Below, piece after piece: positions 34,550 to 42,878 of a DNA stretch of 64,000 bases. The notes beneath the pieces are model-generated. The model had not been told where the DNA came from and did not search any database. It worked only from the letters and a program-made list of their open reading frames with translations. This DNA comes from Collimonas arenae. Lineage in GTDB: Bacteria > Pseudomonadota > Gammaproteobacteria > Burkholderiales > Burkholderiaceae_D. The DNA is taken from positions 248,001 through 312,000 of the forward strand of contig NZ_CP009962.1 of assembly GCF_000786695.1 (NCBI RefSeq). Reading direction: 5' to 3'. Position 1 is the first letter of the stretch. Each line of letters starts with the position of its first letter. The position numbers were made by a program, and so were the translations under genes.

Positions 34550-35251
34550 CTACCAAATGAACGGAACAAACCGATATCGCACCTTGCGCTTGTATTCCAC
34601 ATAGCCGTCCAACTCGTCGGTGAGCATCTTTTCTTCTCCAAGCGTACGCACGGCGAGCAGGAAAATAAAAACCGGACTCGTGACCAGGCCCCAGAAAGAT
34701 CCCAGCAAGAGCGGCGTTCCGACGAAAAGCAAAATCGCACCCAGATACATGGGATGCCGGACAAAGCCATAGACACCGGTTGAAATGACTTTTTGCTTGC
34801 GCTCACTCTGTACCCGCACCAGCGCGGAGGCAAACGTGTTGTCGGAAAAAGTGCGGAATATAAGAAACCAGGCGCCTAGCAGGAGGAGCGCGCCAAGAAC
34901 CTCGAGGGAGTACGGGAAGCCTGTCGTCCACATATACCGCCTGGCATCCAGAGGCATGACGATGCTCCACACGACATACAGAAAACCGAACAGATACACG
35001 AGATACGTGGCGTCTTTCTTCTGGCGGACATTGTTCATGGGTTGCAGCCGCTCTTTCAGAAGATCCTGGTCTTTGATGTAAAGATATAGCGTAGCGCTCC
35101 AACACATGGCGATGAACCATGCGCCCCAGATCCAGCACTGGACCCAAAGCCAATCGCCTGCGATGAATAGCATCGATGCCGGGAACACGAAAGGAAACCC
35201 AAGCGGCCAGAGCATTTGAAAAGCTGTTATTTTCCTGGAGTCGATTGTCAT
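34550..35251 (-). CDS. Isoprenylcysteine carboxyl methyltransferase-family membrane protein
   Basis: A 233-residue integral membrane protein with five or so hydrophobic segments. It carries the family's SAM-binding C-terminal region VISTGVYGFVRHPMYLGAILLFVGTPLLLGSFWGLV, where the GxYxxxRHPMYxG motif is diagnostic, and ends EEKMLTDELDGYVEYKRKVRYRFVPFIW. Bacterial members methylate small or membrane molecules, mostly unidentified. A small protein gene with a good ribosome site lies just upstream on the same strand (10-bp gap), so the two are probably co-transcribed. Confidence 0.87.
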   Translation of the reverse strand: MTIDSRKITAFQMLWPLGFPFVFPASMLFIAGDWLWVQCWIWGAWFIAMCWSATLYLYIKDQDLLKERLQPMNNVRQKKDATYLVYLFGFLYVVWSIVMPLDARRYMWTTGFPYSLEVLGALLLLGAWFLIFRTFSDNTFASALVRVQSERKQKVISTGVYGFVRHPMYLGAILLFVGTPLLLGSFWGLVTSPVFIFLLAVRTLGEEKMLTDELDGYVEYKRKVRYRFVPFIW

Positions 35252-35261
35252 GATCTATCCG

Positions 35262-35489
35262 TCATACGGGGACGTGCTGCGCAAGCAACGCGATCCCTCT
35301 TTCAGTCAGAGATACCACACCGTCCTTGCCAGGCTGCGCATCAATGAGTCCGTCAGCACAGGCATCTTCCCAGATCATGAAGCGCGGACAAGTGGTCTTC
35401 CAGACATCGACCGCCTCGGCGTAGCGGTGCGATCCCGGTGCAATCCACTCCAGCATTTGCAAGGTCAATGAATAATGCGCATCAGGCAT
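35262..35489 (-). CDS. Small hypothetical protein, 75 aa
   Basis: A 75-residue acidic protein (MPDAHYSLTLQMLEWIAPGSHRYAEAVDVWKTTCPRFMIWEDACADGLID, ending VSLTERGIALLAQHVPV) with no signal or membrane segment. The pattern 'WEDACADGLI...GxVSLTERGxALL' is like a winged-helix tail, seen in short proteins of many proteobacteria without known function. AAAGGAG before the ATG at 35489 decides the start over upstream codons. It is 10 bp before the methyltransferase-family gene, suggesting one transcript. Confidence 0.65.
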   Translation of the reverse strand: MPDAHYSLTLQMLEWIAPGSHRYAEAVDVWKTTCPRFMIWEDACADGLIDAQPGKDGVVSLTERGIALLAQHVPV

Positions 35490-35739
35490 GACAACTCTCC
35501 TTTCTGGCAGCGGCATCATTGCTAGCCTACGCCAAATTGCGCCGGCCTGTTTGCCGTACTTGTACAATCACCGGCCAGTGAGTTTTTCATTGCGCTGTAC
35601 TGGCGCAGCTGGCAGAACAGAGCTTCCGCAACAGCGACCATATCCGCGTCGCGTTCATGAACCGGCTATGGACTACGGCAGTACAGTACTGCGCGAATTT
35701 CCCCGGCTTCAAACATTCCTGTGACTGGCAGCGAAGACC
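35490..35739. other. Intergenic region, possible gene fragment
   Basis: No supported gene. A plus-strand frame between about 35590 and 35743 reads LAQLAEQSFRNSDHIRVAFMNRLW and so on to a stop at the edge of the repeat element. It looks more protein-like than the alternatives but has no usable start and may be a remnant. Two inverted CAGTACAGTACTG-like motifs occur near 35680. Confidence 0.25.
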
Positions 35740-35898
35740 TTAGAACCTATTCGAAATCTTACTGCGAGGCCGTCAACGGGGCGCATGCGCTGCTCAAAAT
35801 GCTCACATACTCAAGTATGCTCCGCTTTTTGCGCGGCTCTTTACCTCGCTGACGACCAAGTCAGCGTAGCTGAGGCTACAGATTTCGAACAGTTCTTA
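35740..35898 (+). repeat. Family B miniature inverted-repeat element, copy 2
   Basis: A 159-bp element matching 27806-27964 in opposite orientation, with about five differences. Terminal inverted repeats start TTAGAACCTATTCGAAATCT and end AGATTTCGAACAGTTCTTA. Its last three bases are the stop codon (TAA on the minus strand) of the YcbK-type gene, so the element either inserted exactly at the end of that gene or supplied its stop. Confidence 0.8.
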
Positions 35899-36549
35899 GC
35901 CCTTCCAGGTGCGTTCCAGGCCGGTATCTGCATGAATCCAGCCGCCGCGCTTGCCGGGCCGGTAATAGAAGCCGACGCCGCCCTGGCGGAAGCTGCGGAT
36001 CAAGCCGCCGAGTACGTCGGCATCCAGCTGCGCCAGGCGGATATCGGCCGCCCGGCCTGCCAGGTGCAGGGATTTGCGCGCCGCCGGTACGCCGCTCTCG
36101 ATCAGGCCGTTGTTGGTCGCAGGAGTGCGGTAACCAGACAGGATTTCCAGCGGCTGGACCATGCCGTAGCGGGCGATAAAGGCTTGCGTGCCCCACAGCG
36201 TTTCGAACAGCTTGGGGTCGATGGCTTCGGTTTTCTTGGCTTGCACGTCGCGCAGCAGATGGCATAACTCCTGGTAGGCGGCGTCTTGCACCTCGCCATC
36301 TTTCCAATACAGCAGCTTGGCGTGTTCGCCGCTGGCCGGGCGCGTTACTTCGAGCACGCGCGGCTTCACCCAGAAATCCATGTCTATCAGCTGGGCGTCG
36401 AAAATATCCGGCGGCGGGTCCATGCTGACCTGATCGGCGACAGCGGGTTTGGTGAAGATGGTCGATTTCGCGAATGATACTTCGGTAGAAAAGAGCCCGG
36501 CGGCACCCAGGAACAGACTCTTTTGCAGGAATTTTCGGCGCGATGACAT
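35896..36549 (-). CDS. YcbK/DUF882-type exported peptidase-like protein (M15 family)
   Basis: A 217-residue protein with a twin-arginine-type signal (MSSRRKFLQKSLFLGAAGLFSTEVSFA). The M15-like domain contains LEILSGYRTPATNNGL (SGYR motif), KSLHLAGRAADIRLAQLD (SxHxxGxAxDI zinc-binding His and Asp) and GGVGFYYRPGKRGGWIHADTG (WIHxD with the third zinc ligand). Such proteins act on peptidoglycan cross-links or bind the cell wall. The stop codon lies in the end of repeat element B, so the extreme C-terminus may be altered. Confidence 0.87.
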   Translation of the reverse strand: MSSRRKFLQKSLFLGAAGLFSTEVSFAKSTIFTKPAVADQVSMDPPPDIFDAQLIDMDFWVKPRVLEVTRPASGEHAKLLYWKDGEVQDAAYQELCHLLRDVQAKKTEAIDPKLFETLWGTQAFIARYGMVQPLEILSGYRTPATNNGLIESGVPAARKSLHLAGRAADIRLAQLDADVLGGLIRSFRQGGVGFYYRPGKRGGWIHADTGLERTWKG

Positions 36550-36780
36550 GGCAATCCAAATATAAGGGGATGGAGAATTTTATCTCACCGCCTTGTGTTT
36601 GAGTAGCGCTGTAACGTATTGAAGCATCTAGACGGCGACCGCGCGTGGCGTGCACATTTGAGGAAATGGAGAGCGTGGCAGCGGAAATGCCGCGTTGCTG
36701 GCATCATTCTGCATTCATGGTTTGCGCGGCCTCGCGCAATGACGGATCGACCCGACCGCTTTATTTCAAGGATATGCTTT

Positions 36781-37164
36781 ATGTCAGTTCTCTCTACCGG
36801 TTTCAAGACTGCGGTTATTGCAGCCCTCCTGAGTTTTTCCATGATGGAGAACGCGCTCGCGCATGCGCACCTGAAAGTCGAAGTGCCTGCGCACGATACG
36901 GTCGTCGCTACGGCGCCGGCGACGCTGCGGCTGGAATTCTCCGAAGCGCTCGAGCTGGCATTCAGCGGCGTTGCGCTGAGCGACGCCAAGGGTAACAGCA
37001 TCGCCACCGGCGCCGTATCGTTGGCGCCGGAGAGCAACAAGACATTGCTGGTGCCGCTCAGCGGCCATCTGGCCGCCGGCGTCTATACAGTCTCCTGGCA
37101 TGCGCTTTCGCGCGATGGCCACAAGACCAAGGGCAGATACAGCTTCACGGTCCAGCCTGGATGA
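36781..37164 (+). CDS. copC: Copper-resistance protein CopC
   Basis: A 127-residue periplasmic copper-binding cupredoxin-like protein. Signal peptide: MSVLSTGFKTAVIAALLSFSMMENALAHA. The mature protein begins AHLKVEVPAHDTVVATAPATLRLEFSEALE, with the N-terminal His as Cu(II) ligand, and ends LAAGVYTVSWHALSRDGHKTKGRYSFTV, with the second-site WHxxSxDGH. No Met-rich Cu(I) loop is seen, so it is the Cu(II)-only type. AAGGAT precedes the ATG at 36781. Its stop overlaps the copD start. Confidence 0.92.
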   Translation: MSVLSTGFKTAVIAALLSFSMMENALAHAHLKVEVPAHDTVVATAPATLRLEFSEALELAFSGVALSDAKGNSIATGAVSLAPESNKTLLVPLSGHLAAGVYTVSWHALSRDGHKTKGRYSFTVQPG

Positions 37165-38042
37165 TGCTGGATACGGTAGTCGCAGGAAATCGGTTTCTGC
37201 ATTACCTGACGTTGATGTTGTTGTTCGGCAGCAGTATCTTTGTATGGCGTCTTGCTGCTCCGGATTTACGTGTGGTTATCGGACGCCGGTTGAATCCGGC
37301 GTTGCGTATTGCGGCGTTGCTGGCTGCACTGACTACATTGGCAGGATTGTTCCTGCAGGCGGGTGAGATCGCCGGCAGCTGGCAGGCAACGGTCGATGTC
37401 CAGTTGCTGCAAAAAGTGCTGCGTACCGATATCGGCCAGACCTGGATTCTCAGGATGTTGCTGGCCTTGCTGCTCCTGGGGTTAACGCTGCGGCAGCGGC
37501 CAGGCCGCCTGGGCGGCGTCGTGCTTGGTTCCGCTCTCTTGCTCGCCAGTCTGGCGCTGACCGGACACGCCGCCATGGACGAGGGTTTGCGCGGTTTCCT
37601 GCATGCTGCGAATCATGTGGCGCATCTGCTGTGCGGCGGCGCGTGGCTGGGTTCCTTGCCACCTTTCCTGCTGTGCTTGCGATTGCTGGCCGATCCTGCC
37701 ACCCGTAGCGATGCTTCGCTCACCTTGCAGAGGTTTTCCAACGCCGGACATGTTGCCGTCGTCGGCGTGTTGCTCACCGGCGTCCTCAATACACTATTGG
37801 TGCTGGGCAGATGGCCGACCGATTGGTCTTCACCGTATCAGCTGTTGCTCTCCCTCAAAATCCTGTTCACGGCGGCGATGGCGCTGCTGGCCGTGATGAA
37901 TCGCTATGTGTTCGTACCGCGGATGAAGAGCGATGCGCCATCCGCAATTGCTTCGATCAGGCGTTACACACTGACGGAAATCGGGTTGGGCGCGGCGGTG
38001 CTGTTGCTGGTATCGTTATTCGGCATGCTGGAGCCGGGCTAA
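37161..38042 (+). CDS. copD: Copper-resistance membrane protein CopD
   Basis: A 293-residue protein with eight predicted membrane helices, of the CopD/PcoD family: HYLTLMLLFGSSIFVWRLAAPD near the start, SLALTGHAAMDEGLRGFLHAANHVAHLLCGGAWLGSLPPFLLC (with the conserved GHA and HxxHLLxxGxWLG histidines) and the final FSNAGHVAVVGVLLTGVLNTLLVLG. CopC delivers periplasmic copper to CopD, which moves it across or to the inner membrane. The ATG overlaps the CopC stop, so the pair is translationally coupled. No copper-sensing regulator or CopA/B is adjacent. Confidence 0.9.
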   Translation: MMLDTVVAGNRFLHYLTLMLLFGSSIFVWRLAAPDLRVVIGRRLNPALRIAALLAALTTLAGLFLQAGEIAGSWQATVDVQLLQKVLRTDIGQTWILRMLLALLLLGLTLRQRPGRLGGVVLGSALLLASLALTGHAAMDEGLRGFLHAANHVAHLLCGGAWLGSLPPFLLCLRLLADPATRSDASLTLQRFSNAGHVAVVGVLLTGVLNTLLVLGRWPTDWSSPYQLLLSLKILFTAAMALLAVMNRYVFVPRMKSDAPSAIASIRRYTLTEIGLGAAVLLLVSLFGMLEPG

Positions 38043-38185
38043 GAGCGATTTCGCGGCAGCGCATGAGGCAAGAACCGAGATTGGATTGCAGGTGGTGCGA
38101 ACAGACAAGCTTGTCGTTTGTTTATTGTGTTCATTTATTTTGTTCGCTTATTTTTTCTGAGTTCTTTTACGATAGGAAAATAGTC

Positions 38186-38980
38186 ATGAATATCGATTTG
38201 AGCAACAAACTCGCCGTGGTCAGCGGCTCGACTGCCGGCATCGGACTGGCGATTGCACGCGGACTGGCGCAGGCCGGCGCCGAAGTGGTGGTCAACGGCC
38301 GCAGCCAGGAAAGAGTCGAACAGGCGCTGGCGACCCTTCGCGCCGAGCTGCCGCAGGCGCGCCTGCAAGGCGTGGCCGCAGATCTCGGCAACGCCGCTGG
38401 CGTGGCGCAATTGATCGCCGCAATTCCGAAGGCGGATATCCTGGTCAACAACCTTGGCATCTTCGAACCCAAGGGCTTCTTCGACACCAGCGATGATGAC
38501 TGGCAGCGTTTCTTCGACGTCAACGTCATGAGCGCAGTACGGCTATCGCGTCACTACACACCGCTGATGGCCGCCGCCGGCTGGGGCCGGGTATTGTTCC
38601 TGTCGAGCGAATCGGGTTTGCAGATCCCGCGCGAGATGGTGCATTACGGCGTCACCAAGACGGCCTTGCTGGCGGTTTCGCGCGGGCTGGCGGAAACCAT
38701 GGCTGGCACCGGCGTTACGGTCAATGCCGTGTTGCCGGGACCGACCCGCTCCGAAGGCGTCGCCACTTTCTTTGAAGCGATGGCCAAAGAGCAGGGCGTC
38801 GGCCTGGAAAAGCTGGAGCGCGATTTCATTGCCGAGCATCGCCCGAGTTCGTTGATCCGCCGTCTGGCGACAGTCGAGGAAGTGGCGAACATGGTGGTCT
38901 ACCTGGCTTCTACCCAAGCCTCGGCTACCACCGGCACGGCAGCGCGGGTGGATGGCGGCGTGGTGCGCTCCATCTCTTGA
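38186..38980 (+). CDS. Short-chain dehydrogenase/reductase
   Basis: A 264-residue classical SDR. The cofactor motif is GSTAGIGLAIARGLAQAGAEVVVNGR (TAGIG about residues 16-20), with Asn-Gly-Arg after strand 2 favouring NADPH. NNLGIF is the NAG-type motif, FLSSESGLQIPREMVHYGVTKTALLAVSRG holds the catalytic Ser, Tyr and Lys (YxxxK), and GTAARVDGGVVRS is at the end. The specific replacement VNAVLPGPTRSEGVATFFEAMAKEQG marks a subgroup with unknown oxidoreductase function. The start at 38186 has AGGAAAA upstream; the longer frame overlapping copD is spurious. Confidence 0.9.
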   Translation: MNIDLSNKLAVVSGSTAGIGLAIARGLAQAGAEVVVNGRSQERVEQALATLRAELPQARLQGVAADLGNAAGVAQLIAAIPKADILVNNLGIFEPKGFFDTSDDDWQRFFDVNVMSAVRLSRHYTPLMAAAGWGRVLFLSSESGLQIPREMVHYGVTKTALLAVSRGLAETMAGTGVTVNAVLPGPTRSEGVATFFEAMAKEQGVGLEKLERDFIAEHRPSSLIRRLATVEEVANMVVYLASTQASATTGTAARVDGGVVRSIS

Positions 38981-39232
38981 CGTGCCAGGATTGAAATGAT
39001 CCGCTGCGCCGGCTGCCGGCGCAGTTTTATGCACTATCTTTTGCCTGGTCCCTGCCACTGACCGCGTGATGCCTGATGACACATTTGTCATACGAGTGTC
39101 ACGCGATCGTCCCGCATGAAATCCTACACTTGCGTTTAGCGATGCGGCAACACAGTCATACGCCGTCGCGCCGTCAAGTTTCCAGGACATCATCATGTGT
39201 ACTGTAAAAATCCATTTTACAAAGGCAAACCA

Positions 39233-40009
39233 ATGAAAACCCGCGTTAAACTTTCCCTGATCGCCTTCAGCCTGGCCGCAACCGCGTTCGGTTCCACGCC
39301 AGTGTTCGCGCAATCGGCGGTTCCACCCAAGGCGGTCAACGTGGTTCTGGTGCATGGCGCCTGGGCCGACGGCTCCAGCTGGGCCAATGTGATTCCGCGC
39401 CTGCAGGCCGCCGGCCTGAACGTCACGTCGGTGCAGAATCCCCTGACGTCGCTGGCGGATGATGTCGCCGCAACCCGCCGCGTGCTGGCGCTGCAGAACG
39501 GGCCGACGGTCCTGGTCGGTCATTCCTGGGCCGGCACCATCGTCAGCGAGGCGGGGGACGATCCCAAAGTCACCACCCTGGTGTATGTAGCAGCGCGTGC
39601 GCCGGACGCCGGCGAGGATTTCAATGCCCTGGCCGCCAGGTATCCAACCATGCCGGTGCGCGCCGGGGCCAAGGATCACGATGGTTATGTGACGCTGACC
39701 GAGGATGCTTATCTTAAGTATTTCGGCGGCGACCTGCCGCACGACCAGGCGCTGTCCTTGTATGCCACGCAGCAGCCGATTGCCAAGACCCTGTTCAGCG
39801 GCCGCACCACCGTCGCGGCATGGCACGACAAGCCATCCTGGTATGCGGTGTCGAAGCAGGACCAGACCACCTCGCCCGATCTGGAACGCTTCCTGGCGCA
39901 ACGCATGCATGCGACCACGATCGAACTGGATTCCAGCCACCTGTCGCTGGTGTCGCACCCCAAGGAAATTGCCGACCTGATCCTGGCGGCGGCGGGGCGT
40001 ACGCAGTAG
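39233..40009 (+). CDS. Secreted alpha/beta-hydrolase
   Basis: A 258-residue exported hydrolase of the EstC/hydroxynitrile-lyase-like group. The signal peptide is MKTRVKLSLIAFSLAATAFGSTPVFA. NVVLVHGAWADGSSW supplies the oxyanion region, VLVGHSWAGT the nucleophilic Ser (GHSWAG), and TTIELDSSHLSLVSHPKEIADLIL the catalytic His. The WADGSSWANVIPRLQAAGLNVTSVQNPLTSLADDVAATRRVL string is the mark of a widespread alpha/beta hydrolase often tied to stress or detoxification. AAAGG precedes the ATG at 39233. Monocistronic; 38981-39232 has no gene. Confidence 0.88.
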   Translation: MKTRVKLSLIAFSLAATAFGSTPVFAQSAVPPKAVNVVLVHGAWADGSSWANVIPRLQAAGLNVTSVQNPLTSLADDVAATRRVLALQNGPTVLVGHSWAGTIVSEAGDDPKVTTLVYVAARAPDAGEDFNALAARYPTMPVRAGAKDHDGYVTLTEDAYLKYFGGDLPHDQALSLYATQQPIAKTLFSGRTTVAAWHDKPSWYAVSKQDQTTSPDLERFLAQRMHATTIELDSSHLSLVSHPKEIADLILAAAGRTQ

Positions 40010-40174
40010 TGTGAAGAATTATTTGATGATTTCTTGATCGTCGTCTTGCTGGACGCCATAGCTCCGCGCGCGCAAAACAGCCGGAGTCGGTTGCGCCAGA
40101 CTGACTGCCGGAGGATCGTCTTATGGATTGTCTTATAATCGGCGACACAGCCCTTCAAACCTTGGAGTATCGCC

Positions 40175-40798
40175 ATGTCGCTTTCACTCTGGCTTTCTTT
40201 CGTTGCCGCTTCCGCGCTGGTCATCGCCATTCCGGGACCGACCATTCTGTTGATTGCAACCCATGCCGTAAGCTTCGGCCCGCGCATTGCGGCGGCCATG
40301 GTGCTCGGTTCGGCGCTGGGCGGAGCAACCGCGATGGCGCTGGCGATGGCCGGCCTGGGCGTGTTGCTGACGACGTCGACCCTGGTCTTCACTGGCCTGA
40401 AGCTGCTCGGCGCGGCCTATTTCATTTATCTCGGGATACGGATGTGGCGTCAGGATACGAAAGGAATCGATGAGGAGAAAGCGGTGCATCAGGTCAGCCC
40501 GTTGAAAGCCTTTTGCCATGCATTCCTGGTGACCGGACTCAACCCGAAGGGGATCGGTTTCTTTGTCCTCTTCCTGCCGATGTTTATCGACAAACAGGCG
40601 CCTTACGTGCCGCAGATGCTGATCCTGATACCGACAATGGCCGTCATCGGCATGCTCAATGACAGCCTGTATGCAGCTTGTGCGATACGTCTGCGCCATG
40701 TGATCCGCCGCGCCGCTGTCATGCGCCGCATCAACCGCGCCGGCGGCGCCATTCTGACCGGCCTCGGGATTGCGATCGCCGTACACCGTTCGTCGTAA
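40175..40798 (+). CDS. LysE/RhtB-family amino-acid exporter
   Basis: A 207-residue, six-helix exporter: LWLSFVAASALVIAIPGPTILLIATHAVSFGPRIAAAMVLGSALG (the AIPGP motif near residues 15-20 is diagnostic), LVFTGLKLLGAAYFIYLGIRMWRQ (KxxGAxYLxYLGI motif) and FLVTGLNPKGIGFFVLFLPMFID (xNPKxxxFF). It exports amino acids or related metabolites such as homoserine or threonine. TTGGAG lies before the ATG. It converges with the PstS gene. Substrate specificity cannot be read from sequence. Confidence 0.9.
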   Translation: MSLSLWLSFVAASALVIAIPGPTILLIATHAVSFGPRIAAAMVLGSALGGATAMALAMAGLGVLLTTSTLVFTGLKLLGAAYFIYLGIRMWRQDTKGIDEEKAVHQVSPLKAFCHAFLVTGLNPKGIGFFVLFLPMFIDKQAPYVPQMLILIPTMAVIGMLNDSLYAACAIRLRHVIRRAAVMRRINRAGGAILTGLGIAIAVHRSS

Positions 40799-40877
40799 AA
40801 AATGCGCAGGCGGCTTGCTTGCGCAATTTCAAGGCATCGTGGATTGCGGCCGCAATCCGACCCGGAGGTCAGGCCGG

Positions 40878-41921
40878 TTATTTCAGGAAAATCGGCACTG
40901 TCAGCTGCTTGCCCTTGGCGTCGACGACGGCGGACATTTCGTGCACCACGCGTGCTTGTACATTGTCGGGCAAGCGGATGTAGTCCAGGCTGTTGGCAAG
41001 ATCGTCGCCTTCCATGAAAGCCCAGGTAAAGAACTGGATGACCGCCTTGGTCCGTTCCGGCTGGCTGGTTACGCGGGGCAGATACACATAGGTAGCGCCG
41101 GTGATCGGCCAGCTGCCCGAGCCTGGTTTGTCTGTCAACATTTCTTCAAAATTGCCGGTGGTCTTCCAGCTGCTGTTGGCCAGGGCGCTATTGAAGGAGT
41201 TGGCGTTTGGCTTGACGAACTGGCCGTCGCGGTTCTTGAGCTGGGTGTAGTTCAGGTTGTTTTCGATGACATAGGCGTACTCGGCGTAGCCGATGGCGCC
41301 CGCCGTTTTCTTCAAGGCGGCGACCAGGTCGCCGGTGCCCTTGATGGTTTTGACATCAGCCTGCCAGGCGATGCTGAAATTGCGGCCGTACTGTTGTTTC
41401 CATTCCGGATTGACGCTGCTGAAATAGTCGGTCAGGGTGTAAGTGGTGCCGGAGCCGTCGGCGCGCGCCAGCGGTACGATGCGCAAATTGGGCAGCGTCA
41501 GCTTCGGATTTTCCTTGGCGATCGCGACGTCATTCCATTTGTCTATCTTGCCCAGATAGATGCCGGCCATGATATCTCCGGTCAGGCGCAATTCGCCTTC
41601 CTTGATCCCCGGAAGATTGATAATCGGCACGACGCCGGAAATCACGGTGGGAAAATCCAGCAGATTGAATTTCTTCAGGTCGGCGGCGGACATCGGCGCA
41701 TCGCTGGCGCCGAAATCTGTTGTGCCTTCTTTAATTTTCTTGATGCCGGCAGAGGAGCCGATCAATTCGTAGGCCAGCTTGTTACCGGTTTTCTTGTTGT
41801 AGGCGGCGTCCCATTTCAGATACAGCGGGGCCGCTGCGGTCGATCCGGCGCCGTTGATGTCGGTAGCATGGGATGCGCTCAGGCCGAGCGCGCAGGAGAG
41901 TACAACCAGATATTTCAACAT
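40878..41921 (-). CDS. pstS: Phosphate ABC transporter substrate-binding protein PstS
   Basis: A 347-residue periplasmic phosphate-binding protein. Signal peptide: MLKYLVVLSCALGLSASHA. Ligand loops are clear: INGAGSTAAAPLYLKW (AGST near residue 26), GSSAGIKKIKEGTTDFGASDAPMS, PLARADGSGTTYTLTDY and IGYAEYAYV, each holding a phosphate-contacting Ser, Thr, Asp or Arg. The usual pstCAB genes are absent on both sides, so this is an orphan or extra copy. I see no clear Pho box in the AT-rich upstream region. Confidence 0.92.
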   Translation of the reverse strand: MLKYLVVLSCALGLSASHATDINGAGSTAAAPLYLKWDAAYNKKTGNKLAYELIGSSAGIKKIKEGTTDFGASDAPMSAADLKKFNLLDFPTVISGVVPIINLPGIKEGELRLTGDIMAGIYLGKIDKWNDVAIAKENPKLTLPNLRIVPLARADGSGTTYTLTDYFSSVNPEWKQQYGRNFSIAWQADVKTIKGTGDLVAALKKTAGAIGYAEYAYVIENNLNYTQLKNRDGQFVKPNANSFNSALANSSWKTTGNFEEMLTDKPGSGSWPITGATYVYLPRVTSQPERTKAVIQFFTWAFMEGDDLANSLDYIRLPDNVQARVVHEMSAVVDAKGKQLTVPIFLK

Positions 41922-42324
41922 TTACAACCTTACGCGTGAGATGTCTTTGAGAGCCACAGCAAATTCTGTATTTTTCTGCAACTTGAACAGTAAATCAGCC
42001 ATTAATCAACAATTAAGCAGAGCGGCATTTTCGCAGAAATTCTCGAGAAATTGTATAAACGAATTGTATTAAACGACCTGAGACGGTAAGCAGGCGTGGC
42101 TTGTGAAGCCATGCCCAAAGCCGGTTTACGCTATGTGAACGTGCTGCGGATCAGTACTTTGGAACCTCAATTTTTCCTTTGGCGATTTCGGTCATTTCTT
42201 CCGACAGCGGTTTTTCCGGCATGACGGTTGCCAGGATGACCAGAGATAGCTCCAGCCGCCGTTGACCGCTGCCAGAAAATATCGGTTTGCGTGTAAACTT
42301 GCGGCATATTTTCACGGGATAACC
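41922..42324. other. AT-rich promoter region of pstS plus a possible tiny remnant
   Basis: 41930-42075 is AT-rich and probably contains the pstS promoter. A minus-strand stretch at 42151-42255 ends in VILATVMPEKPLSEEMTEIAKGKIEVPKY and a stop; it reads like a protein C-terminus but has no convincing start, so it may be the tail of a lost gene. Nothing else is supported here. Confidence 0.35.
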
Positions 42325-42837
42325 ATGTTCACTTCCACCACAGCAGAGCTTGATGTCGACTACGCTCTCCTGGCGCGCCAGGCCGTCAGTATTCTCGACA
42401 ACGAGCGCGACCAGAACTCCAATGCAGCGCAATTTTCAGCCTTCGTTTACCAGACCGTGGCCGATTTGAACTGGGTGGGCTTTTATTGGGTGAAGCCGCG
42501 TGGAGCGGCAAGTACGCACAGCGATGAACATGAATTGCTGGTCGGCCCGTTCCAGGGCAAGGTTGCCTGCGCCCGCATCCAGTTCGGCCGCGGCGTTTGC
42601 GGTACGGCCGCGATCAGCCGCCAGTCGGTGCTGGTGCCGGACGTGCATGCTTTCCCGGGACATATCGCCTGCGACTCGGCGTCGAACGCCGAGATTGTCA
42701 TCCCGGTGATCAAGAACGGTAAGTTATACGGTGTGTTCGATATCGACAGTCCAAGCCTGAACCGCTTCCGGCCGGAAGACCTGCAAGGGCTCGAATCCTT
42801 GCTCGCCGTGTTTGTGGCGGCGACGGATTTCGAATAG
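42325..42837 (+). CDS. msrC: Free methionine-R-sulfoxide reductase (GAF domain)
   Basis: A 170-residue GAF-domain enzyme reducing free L-methionine-(R)-sulfoxide with thioredoxin. The three catalytic cysteines are Cys82 and Cys92 in VACARIQFGRGVCGTAA and Cys116 in HIACDSASNAEIVIP, almost at the same positions as in the E. coli enzyme (84, 94, 118). LNWVGFYW, the DVHAFPGHIAC motif and the terminal GVFDIDSPSLNRFRPEDLQGLE complete the family pattern. It protects against oxidative damage. The start at 42325 fits the normal family length. Confidence 0.93.
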   Translation: MFTSTTAELDVDYALLARQAVSILDNERDQNSNAAQFSAFVYQTVADLNWVGFYWVKPRGAASTHSDEHELLVGPFQGKVACARIQFGRGVCGTAAISRQSVLVPDVHAFPGHIACDSASNAEIVIPVIKNGKLYGVFDIDSPSLNRFRPEDLQGLESLLAVFVAATDFE

Positions 42838-42878
42838 GCGCCTGCGCCTTTCCTGCGACATCCCTGCGCCTGGCGTTT

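Noticed and set aside
42760..42785. GGGCTCGAATCC resembling a tRNA T-arm
   Set aside because: It lies inside the msrC coding sequence and no acceptor or anticodon arm can be folded around it.
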